DNA of 64,000 bases. Origin: JACVRW01 sp963814095 (lineage in GTDB: Bacteria > Actinomycetota > Thermoleophilia > Solirubrobacterales > Thermoleophilaceae). Below are positions 25,835-33,649 of the stretch, piece after piece. The translations under genes and the position numbers were made by a program. The stretch spans positions 124,001 through 188,000 of the forward strand of contig CAWFBT010000002.1 in NCBI GenBank assembly GCA_963814095.1. Reading direction: 5' to 3'. Below the pieces are notes generated by a model, which was given only the letters and a program-made list of their open reading frames with translations, was not told the DNA's origin and did not search any database. Every line of letters begins with the position of its first letter. Within the stretch, counting starts at the first letter, position 1.

Positions 25835-27010
25835 ATGCCGGAGCCCTTCGAGGTGGCGATTCCAGACGAGACCCTCGAGGACCTGAGAGGGCGGCTCGAG
25901 CGCGCGCGCTTCAGCGCCGACTTCGCGAACGACGACTGGCGCTACGGCACCGAGGGCGGCTACCTGCGCGAGCTGGTCGACTACTGGGTGGACGGCTACG
26001 ACTGGCGCGCGGAGGAGCGCGCCATCAACGCCGTCTCCCATTTCCGGCAGGAGGTGGACGGCGTTCCGATCCACTTCATCCACGAGCGCGGCAAGGGGCC
26101 GGATCCCATTCCGCTGATCCTGAACCACGGCTGGCCCTGGACCTTCTGGGACTTCTACAAGGTGCTCGGTCCGCTCAGCGATCCCGGCGCCTTCGGAGGC
26201 GACCCGGCCGACGCCTTCGACGTGGTGGTGCCCTCGCTGCCGGGCTTCGGCTTCTCGGAGCCGCTCGGGGTCACCGGCGTCAACTTCAGCCGCACCGCGG
26301 AGCTGTGGCTGACGCTCATGCGCGACGTGCTGGGCTACGACCGCTTCGCCACCCAGGGCGGCGACTGGGGCGCGCTCGTGGCCGAGCAGCTCGGCCACAA
26401 GTACGCGGAGCATCTGATCGGAGTGCACCTGAGCCTGGCCTTCCCGCTCGACTTCTTCACGGCCGGGCTCCCCGAGAAGGAGGACTACGCGCCGGAGGAG
26501 ATGCACCGCTACGAGCAGACGCAGTCCGCCTTCGAGCTCGCGACGAGCCAGGTGGTCGTGCACAGCACGGAGCCGCAGACGCTCGCCTTCGCCCTCAACG
26601 ATTCCCCGCTCGGGCTGTGCTCGTGGATCGTCGAGCGGCGCCGCAACTACAGCGACTGCGGCGGCGAGGTCGAGCGCTCCTACACGAAGGACGAGCTGCT
26701 CACGGGGGTGATGCTCTACTGGGTCACCGAGACCATCGGCACCTCGCTCCGCTACTACTGGGAGGCCAAGCACAATCCGTGGACGCCGGCCCACGACCGC
26801 ACGCCGGTGGTCGAGGCGCCCACGGGGATCGCGTTGTTTCCGCGCGACAACTGCCTGCTGCCCGACGCCCTGCTCCGGAGCTACTACAACGTGCAGCAGC
26901 TCACCGAGATGCCCTCGGGCGGCCACTTCGCCCCGATGGAGGAGCCGGAGCTGTTCGTCGAGAACGTGCGTCAGTTCTTCCGCCCGCTGAGGGCCGGCGC
27001 CGATGGCTGA
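25835..27010 (+). CDS. Epoxide hydrolase (EHN-domain alpha/beta hydrolase)
   Basis: 391 residues. An N-terminal epoxide-hydrolase domain (PEPFEVAIPDETLEDLRGRL) precedes an alpha/beta hydrolase with oxyanion motif HGWPWTFWDF and nucleophile elbow QGGDWGA (catalytic Asp). The terminal histidine is in SGGHFAPMEEPE, and lid tyrosines are plausible. It resembles microsomal-type and juvenile-hormone epoxide hydrolases, which open bulky epoxides. AGAAAGGAG precedes the ATG. A close paralogue is at 52157-53334. Confidence 0.88.
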   Translation: MPEPFEVAIPDETLEDLRGRLERARFSADFANDDWRYGTEGGYLRELVDYWVDGYDWRAEERAINAVSHFRQEVDGVPIHFIHERGKGPDPIPLILNHGWPWTFWDFYKVLGPLSDPGAFGGDPADAFDVVVPSLPGFGFSEPLGVTGVNFSRTAELWLTLMRDVLGYDRFATQGGDWGALVAEQLGHKYAEHLIGVHLSLAFPLDFFTAGLPEKEDYAPEEMHRYEQTQSAFELATSQVVVHSTEPQTLAFALNDSPLGLCSWIVERRRNYSDCGGEVERSYTKDELLTGVMLYWVTETIGTSLRYYWEAKHNPWTPAHDRTPVVEAPTGIALFPRDNCLLPDALLRSYYNVQQLTEMPSGGHFAPMEEPELFVENVRQFFRPLRAGADG

Positions 27011-27482
27011 CGGGCGCGTGACCGGCTTCTGGCATTCCGGCGTGACCGTCAAGGACATGGGCGAGGCGCTCCGCTTCTACCGGGACACGCTCGGGCTCGA
27101 GATCGAGGACGAGTACGAGATCAAGGGCGACTACGCCGGCCCGATCGTCGGCCTCGATCCGGAGTCGATGCTGGTCGTCTTCCTGACCGTCCCGAACAGC
27201 GAGGCGAAGATCGAGCTGTTCGAGTACCGCGGCATCGAGCGACATTCGGCGTCCGCCCGTCCGTGCGACTACGGCGCCGGCCATTTCTGCCTCTACGTCG
27301 ACGATCTCGACTCGATTCACGCACGCTTGATCGACGCGGGCTTCTCGGCCCGCGGCGCGGTGATCAACATCGACCGCGGGCCGCGCGCGGGCGCAAAGGT
27401 CGTCTACACGATCGACCCCGACGGCTACCACGTCGAGCTGTATCAGCTGCCGGACGGCTCGGCGGGCGGCGCACCCGGCTGA
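27003..27482 (+). CDS. VOC-family protein
   Basis: 159 residues in one VOC unit: FWHSGVTVKDMGEALRFY (His ligand), GHFCLYVDDLDSIHARL (His) and DPDGYHVELYQLP (Glu). All three usual metal ligands are present, so it may be a working glyoxalase, dioxygenase or epimerase. ATG overlaps the epoxide-hydrolase stop by 8 bp; the 3' end overlaps the convergent tandem-VOC gene by 40 bp. Confidence 0.78.
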   Translation: MADGRVTGFWHSGVTVKDMGEALRFYRDTLGLEIEDEYEIKGDYAGPIVGLDPESMLVVFLTVPNSEAKIELFEYRGIERHSASARPCDYGAGHFCLYVDDLDSIHARLIDAGFSARGAVINIDRGPRAGAKVVYTIDPDGYHVELYQLPDGSAGGAPG

Positions 27483-28450
27483 GGCCAGAACGCGTGGGGG
27501 TCGAAGATGTCCCCCGGCGTGAAGCCGAACAGCGGGTCGAACTCACGCGGCACGGCCAGCACCTCGAAGGAGTTGCCGTCGGCATCCTCGAGGTAGGTGC
27601 CGCCGGCTGAGCCCGGCATCAGCTCCGTGTTCGGGCGATAGCCGTCCGCGACGATGCGCTCGTAGAGCCGCTCGAGCTCCGCGCGCTCGCGGAAACCGAC
27701 CGCCAGGTTCATCAGGCCCTGGTCGCTCAGCGAGCTGTCCGGCGGCCGCGGCCGCCCCGGCGGGTCGTCGTAGCGAACGACCTCGATGTAGACGTCGCCG
27801 CCGCTCACGACGAAGCGCTCGCACTCGGCGCCCTCGAGGCCCCAGAGTGCCTCCGACGCATCGTCGTGAAGCAGCTCGGCGGGCTCCACGGCGAGGCCCA
27901 GCGTGTCGACGAAGAACGCGCGCGCCCGGTCGAGGTCCGGCACCGACACCGCGGCGTACACGAGCGCCGGCACGAGGTCGTAGTGGCGCGGGCGAATGCC
28001 GCCCGGAAGCGCCGATCCGTCCTCCATCACCTCGACCATCATCCCGACGTCGGGATCGCGGAAGCAGGCGCGCCGCAGCCCATCGCGCTCGGCCGGCCCG
28101 CTCACCGTGGCGATCCCCATGCCGCGCAGGCGCTCGAGCGCGGCGTCGAAGTCGGGCACGGCGAGCCCCCAGCGCACCCAGCCGTGGTCGCTCGGCCGCC
28201 AGTCCTCCGGGAGCGGCCGCTGGGCCGGTGTCGTGTGGTGGAAGACCTCGAGCTGGACGAAGTCCTGACGGCCCACCAGCCACCAGACGAGCGCGGCGGC
28301 GTCGGGACCGAGTGCCTGGACGCCGAGCCACGGGCCCCAGAAGGCGCGCCCGCCCGCATCGGCGAAGCCGAACACCTCCGTGTACAGGCGCAGGGTGTGC
28401 GGCAGGTCGGCGCTGCACATCGCCACCTGCACGACCCGCGGCGCGGCCAA
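27443..28450 (-). CDS. Tandem-VOC protein (paralogue of 20057-21067)
   Basis: 335 residues with two VOC units sharing VPDFDA, RPSDHGW and EFDPLFGF/EFDPDFGF segments with the copy at 20057. It starts TTG at 28450, 2 bp after the preceding VOC stop; no better start exists before VAMCSADLPH. As in its paralogue, the first-strand metal His is not evident. The duplicated protein probably handles two related intermediates, or acts as a binding protein (inference). Confidence 0.78.
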   Translation of the reverse strand: MAAPRVVQVAMCSADLPHTLRLYTEVFGFADAGGRAFWGPWLGVQALGPDAAALVWWLVGRQDFVQLEVFHHTTPAQRPLPEDWRPSDHGWVRWGLAVPDFDAALERLRGMGIATVSGPAERDGLRRACFRDPDVGMMVEVMEDGSALPGGIRPRHYDLVPALVYAAVSVPDLDRARAFFVDTLGLAVEPAELLHDDASEALWGLEGAECERFVVSGGDVYIEVVRYDDPPGRPRPPDSSLSDQGLMNLAVGFRERAELERLYERIVADGYRPNTELMPGSAGGTYLEDADGNSFEVLAVPREFDPLFGFTPGDIFDPHAFWPQPGAPPAEPSGS

Positions 28451-28452
28451 GA

Positions 28453-28935
28453 TCAGACGCGCGACTCGGGGAACATCTCGACGGTCATCTCCGCAATGCT
28501 CTCGACGGGCGCGCTCAACAGCTCGATCGCGTTTCCGTCGGGGTCGGCGACGAAGGTCACCTTCGACCCTCCCCAGTCCTTCACCTCGTCCCAGAGGTGG
28601 CTGCCGCCGGCCGCCACCACGCGCTCAACGGTCCGATCCACGTCGTCGCAGTCCATCGCGAAGTGCGGCACCCGGCCGGGCACGTCAGCCGAACCCCGCT
28701 TGGGAGCGCCCTCGCCCACGAACTCGAAGAGCTCCACGGCGCCGTTCTCGAACGCGATGTAGACGAACTTGAAGGCCACGCCCGGGGCGGTGTCCATGAC
28801 CATCTGAGAGGTCTCGGGGTCCTGCTGCACCGGCTTGTGCATAAGCCGGCCCTCGAAGGCGTCGACGTAGAACTGAGCCGCCCGGTCGACGTCGGACACC
28901 CACAGGCCCGAGTGGTGGAACATCCGGTTGGCCAT
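28453..28935 (-). CDS. VOC-family protein
   Basis: 160 residues from ATG 28935, with GAGGGAG eight bases upstream; an in-frame ATG-like start at 29001 would cross the promoter and is not used. Motifs MFHHSGLWVSDVDRAAQFY (His), VPHFAMDCDDVDRTVERV (His) and DPDGNAIELL (Glu) give a complete metal triad of the glyoxalase type. It leads the minus-strand pair with the tandem-VOC gene. Confidence 0.78.
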   Translation of the reverse strand: MANRMFHHSGLWVSDVDRAAQFYVDAFEGRLMHKPVQQDPETSQMVMDTAPGVAFKFVYIAFENGAVELFEFVGEGAPKRGSADVPGRVPHFAMDCDDVDRTVERVVAAGGSHLWDEVKDWGGSKVTFVADPDGNAIELLSAPVESIAEMTVEMFPESRV

Positions 28936-28985
28936 CGCGTAGCTCCCTCGTTCGCAGGCACCGGACCCCTCGCCCGGGCGAGCCG

Positions 28986-29014
28986 TATAGTACGGCGTCA
29001 ACCAATCACTTGGT
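28986..29014. promoter_or_regulatory. TATAGT -10 and operator ACCAATCACTTGGT (29001-29014)
   Basis: Both 5-bp arms are perfect; the central CG is CA. TATAGT at 28986-28991 ends nine bases before the site, the same gap as at 14178-14193. The region separates divergent VOC (minus, 28935) and LLM (plus, 29037) genes and could control both. No convincing -35 is visible. Confidence 0.6.
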
Positions 29015-29036
29015 AGGGAGCGCGGAGGAGAGAACG

Positions 29037-30056
29037 ATGAAGGTCGGCCTGCTTTTCAAGGCGCAGGACCCGCCCGACGGCAAGAACATCGGCCGCCGCT
29101 GGCAGGAGATACTCGCCGCCGCCCAGGTCGCCGAGGAGTCCGGCTTCGACGGCGTCTTCCTGCCCGAGCATCACATGATGCCCGACGGCTACGTCCCCTC
29201 TCAGTGGGGTCCGCTGGGCGCGCTGGCGGCGCTCACGGAGCGCATCGACATCGGCACGACCGTCCACCTGCTGCCGTTCGAGCACCCGATCCACGTGGCC
29301 GAGCACAGCGCCATGATCGACATCCTCTCGGGCGGCCGGCTGAAGCTCGGCGTCGGCATGGGGAACTTCCCCGACGAGTTCCTGCTCTACGGGCTCAACC
29401 CGAAGACCCAGGTGTCGCGCTTCGAGGAGGCGATCGACATCGTCCGGCGGGCGTGGGCGGGCGAGCAGATCGACCACGAGGGCAAGCACTTCAACATCAA
29501 GGGCCACATCACGCCCCTGCCCGAGTCACCCGAGCTCTGGCTCGGCGCCATGTCGGATCCGGGCGTCCGGCGCGCGGCTCGCTTCGGCGCTCCCTGGCCC
29601 ACCGACCCGCTTCACAACATCGACGTGATGAAGCGCTGGACGGACATCTACTACGAGGCTGGGGACGAGTACGGGACGCGGGACGACCTGGGAGTGGTCC
29701 TCCTGCGCGACGGCTGGGTGGCCGACTCGCTGGCCGAGGTCGAGAGGGTCTGGTGGCCCTGCATCCGTCAGGAGCACTGGTTCTACTTCGAGAAGGTGCC
29801 GCGCTGGGTGGCGGACCTCGAGCCGTTCGTCGCCGACATCAAGTCCGAGGACGACTTCCAGTTCGATCGCCACCGCATCGACCGGCTGATCGTCGGAAGC
29901 CCGGAGGAGTGCATCGAGCAGATCGAGCGCTTCAAGGAGGTGATCGGGATGGACTACCTGATCATGTCCCTGCGCGAGGCCCACGGCCCGAGCCACGAGG
30001 AGGAGCTCGAGTGCATCCGCCGCTTCGGGCAGGAGGTGATTCCGGCTGTCAGGTAG
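29037..30056 (+). CDS. LLM-class flavin/F420-dependent oxidoreductase
   Basis: 339 residues from ATG 29037 (GGAGGAGAGAACG upstream); a TTG at 29010 inside the operator is not used. The bacterial-luciferase-like barrel shows FLPEHHMMPDGY, IDIGTTVHLLPFEHP and GRLKLGVGMGN. The HH pair and bulky-flavin pattern suit FMN-type alkanal or alkane monooxygenases as well as F420 enzymes, and no ferredoxin-like flavin reductase is in the window. The role is oxidation of a hydrophobic intermediate (inference). The 3' end overlaps the convergent NTF2-like gene by 8 bp. Confidence 0.82.
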   Translation: MKVGLLFKAQDPPDGKNIGRRWQEILAAAQVAEESGFDGVFLPEHHMMPDGYVPSQWGPLGALAALTERIDIGTTVHLLPFEHPIHVAEHSAMIDILSGGRLKLGVGMGNFPDEFLLYGLNPKTQVSRFEEAIDIVRRAWAGEQIDHEGKHFNIKGHITPLPESPELWLGAMSDPGVRRAARFGAPWPTDPLHNIDVMKRWTDIYYEAGDEYGTRDDLGVVLLRDGWVADSLAEVERVWWPCIRQEHWFYFEKVPRWVADLEPFVADIKSEDDFQFDRHRIDRLIVGSPEECIEQIERFKEVIGMDYLIMSLREAHGPSHEEELECIRRFGQEVIPAVR

Positions 30057-30471
30057 CGGCGGGAGAGCCGCCGGCAAGGTCCCGGATCTCGCGCAGCCGC
30101 CGGCGGACTGCGTGCGAGTCGTACCAGGAGGACAGCCGGACGATCTTCCCGGCGTCGTCGAAGTCGAAGACGTCGACGGCGTCGAACTCCATGCGCTCGC
30201 CCGAGGCAAGCGCTCCGGTGAAGGTGATCTCGACCGTGGCGGTGCTGTCGGCGAGGATCACCCGGGTGGGCTCGTCGCGGTGCTCCGGGTAGGGGCGGAG
30301 CGCGGAGCGGAAGTACTCGCCGAGATCGGCAGCACCGCTGCGCGCCGGCGTGCCCGGTGCGATCAGCTCAGCACCGTCCGCGAACAGTGCGACCACCTCG
30401 TCGTAGCGCTCGGCGTTGAGGCCGTCGAAGTACGCGTCGAGGGTGGCCTGCATCGCGGCGCGCTCCGTCAC
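30049..30471 (-). CDS. SnoaL/NTF2-like protein
   Basis: 140 residues: LDAYFDGLNAERYDEVVALF, then FADGAELIAPG and a C-terminal strand region KIVRLSSWYDSHAVRR. The pattern is that of ketosteroid-isomerase-like SnoaL proteins with an open cavity. It faces the UGSC-partner operon across the operator at 30492 and may be controlled from the same site. The reaction is unknown. Confidence 0.7.
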   Translation of the reverse strand: MTERAAMQATLDAYFDGLNAERYDEVVALFADGAELIAPGTPARSGAADLGEYFRSALRPYPEHRDEPTRVILADSTATVEITFTGALASGERMEFDAVDVFDFDDAGKIVRLSSWYDSHAVRRRLREIRDLAGGSPAAT

Positions 30472-30491
30472 CGGGCGAAGGCTACCCGCCG

Positions 30492-30505
30492 ACCAATCGT
30501 TGGGT
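30492..30505. promoter_or_regulatory. Operator-like site ACCAATCGTTGGGT
   Basis: 13 of 14 consensus positions; the near-palindrome extends to GACC...GGTC over 16 bp. It lies 25 bp before the GTG of the gene at 30531 and 20 bp before the minus-strand NTF2-like start. Confidence 0.6.
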
Positions 30506-30530
30506 CAAACCGGCATCAGGAGGGAGGGCG

Positions 30531-31517
30531 GTGACGCAGACTGTGCAGCTCGAGGGGGACGAATCGGCCGCGGTCGAGAGCCTGCACGAGCAGGGGCTCA
30601 CCGACGGCCTGCCTGTAGTTCTGCCCACACCGGAGCGCGTGGCCGCGCACGTGCAGGCCGCCGGCCTCCCGGCCACCGAGCTGGTGGCGCTCGTGCCACC
30701 CATGTCCGGTGAGGCGACGGTGGAGATCGTGGCCTCGAACGCCGTCATGGCGGGCTGCCGGCCGGAGTACATGCCGGTGCTGCTCGCGGGCGTCCGAGCG
30801 ATGTGCCGAGAGGAGTTCAACCTCTACGGCGTCCGGACGTCGAACCACCCCGCGTCGCCGTTGTTCCTCGTGTCGGGCCCGCTGGCGGCGGAGCTCGGCT
30901 TCGGCCACGGGACCAACTGCTTCGGTCCCGGCTCGCGGGCCAACGCGACGGTCGGCCGGGCCCTGAACCTGATCATCCAGAACGTCGGAGGTGCGACGCC
31001 CGGGCCGATCGACCAGGCGGTCCTGGGCCACCCGGGCCGCTACACGTACTGCATCGCGGAGGACCCCGAGGCGCCCTGGGGACCGCTCCACGGGACGCTC
31101 GGGCTGGACGCGGGCGCCAGCGCGGTCACCTGCTTCGCGGGCGACGCGCCGCGGGCGGTGATGGACTACGCGAGTACGGAGCCCGAGGAGCTGCTCCCGG
31201 CGTTCGCCCGCAGCGTGGCGAACGTCTGGCGCGATCCCTTCTACACGATGAGCGAGGTGCTGCTGATCCCGAGCATCGCCCACGCGCAAGTGCTCGCCAA
31301 GCACGGCTGGACACGCGAGGAGATCAAGCGCCGCGTCGGGGAGCAAGCTCGCGCGCAATGCGGCGAGCTCCCGCTGGAGGCGATAGGGCACGTCTACGAG
31401 GCGGGCATCCACCTGACCTGCGCCGGCGGGCCCTGGGGGCAGTACTCCGCTCTTGTAAACGGCTGGGTCGGCCCTGGACCGGGCAGCACGATGACAACGG
31501 AGGAGGTAGCGGCATGA
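30531..31517 (+). CDS. Conserved protein, partner of UGSC-family redox protein
   Basis: 328 residues, GTG start behind AGGAGGGAGGG. I recognise the conserved segments LVPPMSGEATVEIVASNAVMAG, NLYGVRTSNHPASPL and NATVGRALNLIIQNVGG from uncharacterised proteins found next to UGSC-motif proteins (recalled, not searched). Conserved cysteines include those in VMAGC, NCFGPG and AVTCFAG. No signal peptide or membrane segment. It is coupled to the next gene by an ATGA overlap, so the two probably form a complex. Function unknown; a reductive or redox role is a guess from the partner. Confidence 0.6.
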   Translation: MTQTVQLEGDESAAVESLHEQGLTDGLPVVLPTPERVAAHVQAAGLPATELVALVPPMSGEATVEIVASNAVMAGCRPEYMPVLLAGVRAMCREEFNLYGVRTSNHPASPLFLVSGPLAAELGFGHGTNCFGPGSRANATVGRALNLIIQNVGGATPGPIDQAVLGHPGRYTYCIAEDPEAPWGPLHGTLGLDAGASAVTCFAGDAPRAVMDYASTEPEELLPAFARSVANVWRDPFYTMSEVLLIPSIAHAQVLAKHGWTREEIKRRVGEQARAQCGELPLEAIGHVYEAGIHLTCAGGPWGQYSALVNGWVGPGPGSTMTTEEVAA

Positions 31518-32050
31518 GCATCGCCGAAGGCGACACCTGCACGATCGTGGCCCCGGTGGGGCACCAGGGGCGCGATCCCGTCGACCTGGTCGGAGGACTG
31601 GGCTCACTCGAGTCGAGGCAAATCGCGGTGCTCGACATCTCAAAGGTCCGCTCCGACGTCTTCGTCGACGCCGTCGAGCGTTGCATCCGCGAGGCCGGGA
31701 CCGAATCGGTCGAGCGCGGCGTCGCGCTGGCATCGAAGCGGATGGACGACGACGAGGTGCGCGGCTTGGCCGAGCGCAATGACGGCGCCGTGCTCGCGCT
31801 GGCCGACTGCGGAACCTGCACCTCGGCGACGCTCTACGACGCGGTCGAGCTGCACCGGAACGGCTGTCGCGCCGTACTCGTGACGACCGAGGCGCTCAGG
31901 GCCACGGTCGAGGCCCTGGCGCCGCGGCTCGGGCTCGCGGATCTGCCCGTGGTCGAGGTCGAGCTCCCGAACCGCGAGCAAACCGCCGAAGAGATCGCCG
32001 ATACGGCGACGGCGGCCGGTCCCGCGATCCTCGCCGCTCTGCGCGGCTAG
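31514..32050 (+). CDS. UGSC-family thiol protein with CGTC motif
   Basis: 178 residues, ATG overlapping the previous stop. The segment DCGTCTSATLYDAVELHRNG matches the hallmark (U/C)GSC-T-S of the UGSC selenoprotein family, with Cys99 (TGC at 31808) in the selenocysteine position and Thr for Ser; no TGA is present, so this is a Cys homologue. A paired-thiol redox centre is therefore likely. The N-terminus has a possible beta-alpha-beta frame but no clear thioredoxin fold. The biochemical role of the family is unknown to me. Confidence 0.65.
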   Translation: MSIAEGDTCTIVAPVGHQGRDPVDLVGGLGSLESRQIAVLDISKVRSDVFVDAVERCIREAGTESVERGVALASKRMDDDEVRGLAERNDGAVLALADCGTCTSATLYDAVELHRNGCRAVLVTTEALRATVEALAPRLGLADLPVVEVELPNREQTAEEIADTATAAGPAILAALRG

Positions 32051-32087
32051 CGAGCCGACCGAACAGGCTCCGAGCGCCCGGCAGTTC

Positions 32088-33224
32088 ATGCCGCAGGTGG
32101 ACGAACACAGACAGCCGCTCTTCGCGGGCCGGGTCAGCCGCCTCGGGAGCCGGGAGAGCCGCGCTCCGCAGCTGCCAGACCTCGCCCGGCCGGAGGTGCG
32201 TGCCCGGCTGCACGACGCGCTGCGCGCGGAGTGGCGCGACGACGTCGAGATCGAGCGCCTGCATCGCGCCGAGGGCGGCTTCTCGAGCGAGACCTGGTTC
32301 GTCGACGTCGTCACCGGCGGCACGCCCGAGACGGTCGTGCTCCGGCGTCAGGCCCTCGTCGGGCCACTCGAGCCGTATGACCTGGCGCGCGAGGTGGCGG
32401 TGGTGCGGGCCCTCGCGGACTCCGAGGTGCCGGTCGCCGAGATCTACGCCTTCTGCGGCGACCACGAGCCCGTGGGCGCGCCCTTCGTCGTCATGCGCCT
32501 GGTAGAGGGGGACATCCCGGAGTACCGCACGCTGCCGGAGTATCCGCCCTGGGCCGATCCGGCGAACCGCTCCGCGATGGCGCGCGAGTGCGTGCGCATG
32601 CTTGCGGCGATCCAGCGAACCGACCCGAGCCGGTCAGGGCTGGACGAGCTGCTCGAACGCGGGGAGCCGGGCGACCCCCCGGTCGTGGGCCGCGTGCGCT
32701 GGATCCTCGACAAGCTCGAGTACCAGGTGGGCCGCGCCGCGGTTCTGCCGGTGCTGCGCGAGACGGCGAGCTGGCTGTGCGCCAACGCCCCACAGCCGCC
32801 CGATGGACCGGTGCTCGTCCACGGCGACTACAAGGTCGGCAACTTCGTCTGGCGCGGCAACAAGATCGCCGCCGTCCTCGACTGGGAGGGTGCCGGCCTC
32901 GGCGACCCGCTCGAGGACGTGGGCTACGCCTGCCACCCGCTGATGCGCGTTCGCGAGCCGGGGCTGATGGCGATGCTCGTGCCGATCGACGAGCTGGAGC
33001 GGATCTACGAAGCCGAGACCGGCCGGGAGCTCGATCGGCGCCGGCTGCACTACTTCGTGATCTACGCCGTCTACTTCCACCTCTACACGCTCGTGTCGAG
33101 CATCGTCGCGGTCACCAACGGCGCCGACTTCCGGGTCGCGCTCGGCTATTCGAAGTACCCGCGCGCCACCGCCGAGCTCGTCCGGCACATGGACGCCTGG
33201 GAACGGGGCTCGCATGTTCTATGA
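32088..33224 (+). CDS. APH-type phosphotransferase (kinase-like)
   Basis: 378 residues of the aminoglycoside phosphotransferase/choline-kinase fold. The catalytic loop LVHGDYKVGN and the metal motif VLDWEGAGLGDP (in place of the usual DxD/DWE) are visible, and the N-lobe contains VLRRQALVG. Related proteins near acyl-CoA dehydrogenases (ACAD10/11-like) phosphorylate hydroxyacyl groups. The start is tentative: no strong ribosome site before ATG 32088. It overlaps the following small gene by 11 bp; a second such kinase with the same small partner is at 46762. Confidence 0.82.
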   Translation: MPQVDEHRQPLFAGRVSRLGSRESRAPQLPDLARPEVRARLHDALRAEWRDDVEIERLHRAEGGFSSETWFVDVVTGGTPETVVLRRQALVGPLEPYDLAREVAVVRALADSEVPVAEIYAFCGDHEPVGAPFVVMRLVEGDIPEYRTLPEYPPWADPANRSAMARECVRMLAAIQRTDPSRSGLDELLERGEPGDPPVVGRVRWILDKLEYQVGRAAVLPVLRETASWLCANAPQPPDGPVLVHGDYKVGNFVWRGNKIAAVLDWEGAGLGDPLEDVGYACHPLMRVREPGLMAMLVPIDELERIYEAETGRELDRRRLHYFVIYAVYFHLYTLVSSIVAVTNGADFRVALGYSKYPRATAELVRHMDAWERGSHVL

Positions 33225-33636
33225 CGACTTCGGGCGCCTGCTCGAGGAGGCGAGCTCGGTGCTGACCGAGACCGTGCGCGAGCACGTCGAGGACGAGCGC
33301 GTGCGCGCCCAGCTCGACGGCGTCGCCTCGCTGCTCGCCGACCTGGCGGCGATGTGGGAGGGCATGTTCCAGGCGCTCGAGCACGAGAACCGCGTGCTGG
33401 AGGCCGTGCTGCGCGGCGACGACCCGCCGGCGACGCCGGCGCCCGATCCGCTGGCGCGCCAGCGCGCCGCCCTGGCGGAGCTGAACGAGCGCCTCGCGGC
33501 ACTCGGCGAGTCCGGGCGCGAGCGTGAGTCCGTCGAGTCGATCAGGGCGGCGCTGCTCGCCGCAGCCGATGCGCAGGGCGAGCTCGTGGCGCGGGCCGCC
33601 CAGCGCCCAGCGCCGACCGGAATGCGCCGCATCTGA
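33214..33636 (+). CDS. Small helical protein paired with the kinase
   Basis: 140 residues, almost entirely charged helix: LLEEASSVLTETVREHVEDERVRAQL, then EHENRVLEAVLRGDD, a Pro/Ala linker and ALAELNERLAALGESGRERE. No known domain is recognisable. The gene overlaps the kinase by 11 bp and is followed by HyuA after 13 bp. A 143-residue protein at 46330 has the same helical layout and the same kinase neighbour, so the two form a conserved pair. A regulatory or bridging subunit is a guess. Confidence 0.6.
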   Translation: MFYDDFGRLLEEASSVLTETVREHVEDERVRAQLDGVASLLADLAAMWEGMFQALEHENRVLEAVLRGDDPPATPAPDPLARQRAALAELNERLAALGESGRERESVESIRAALLAAADAQGELVARAAQRPAPTGMRRI

Positions 33637-33649
33637 CCACGGGGGAGCA

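Noticed and set aside
31808..31819. Selenocysteine in the UGSC-like motif
   Set aside because: Both key codons are TGC, no TGA is present in frame, and no selenocysteine insertion element is visible.
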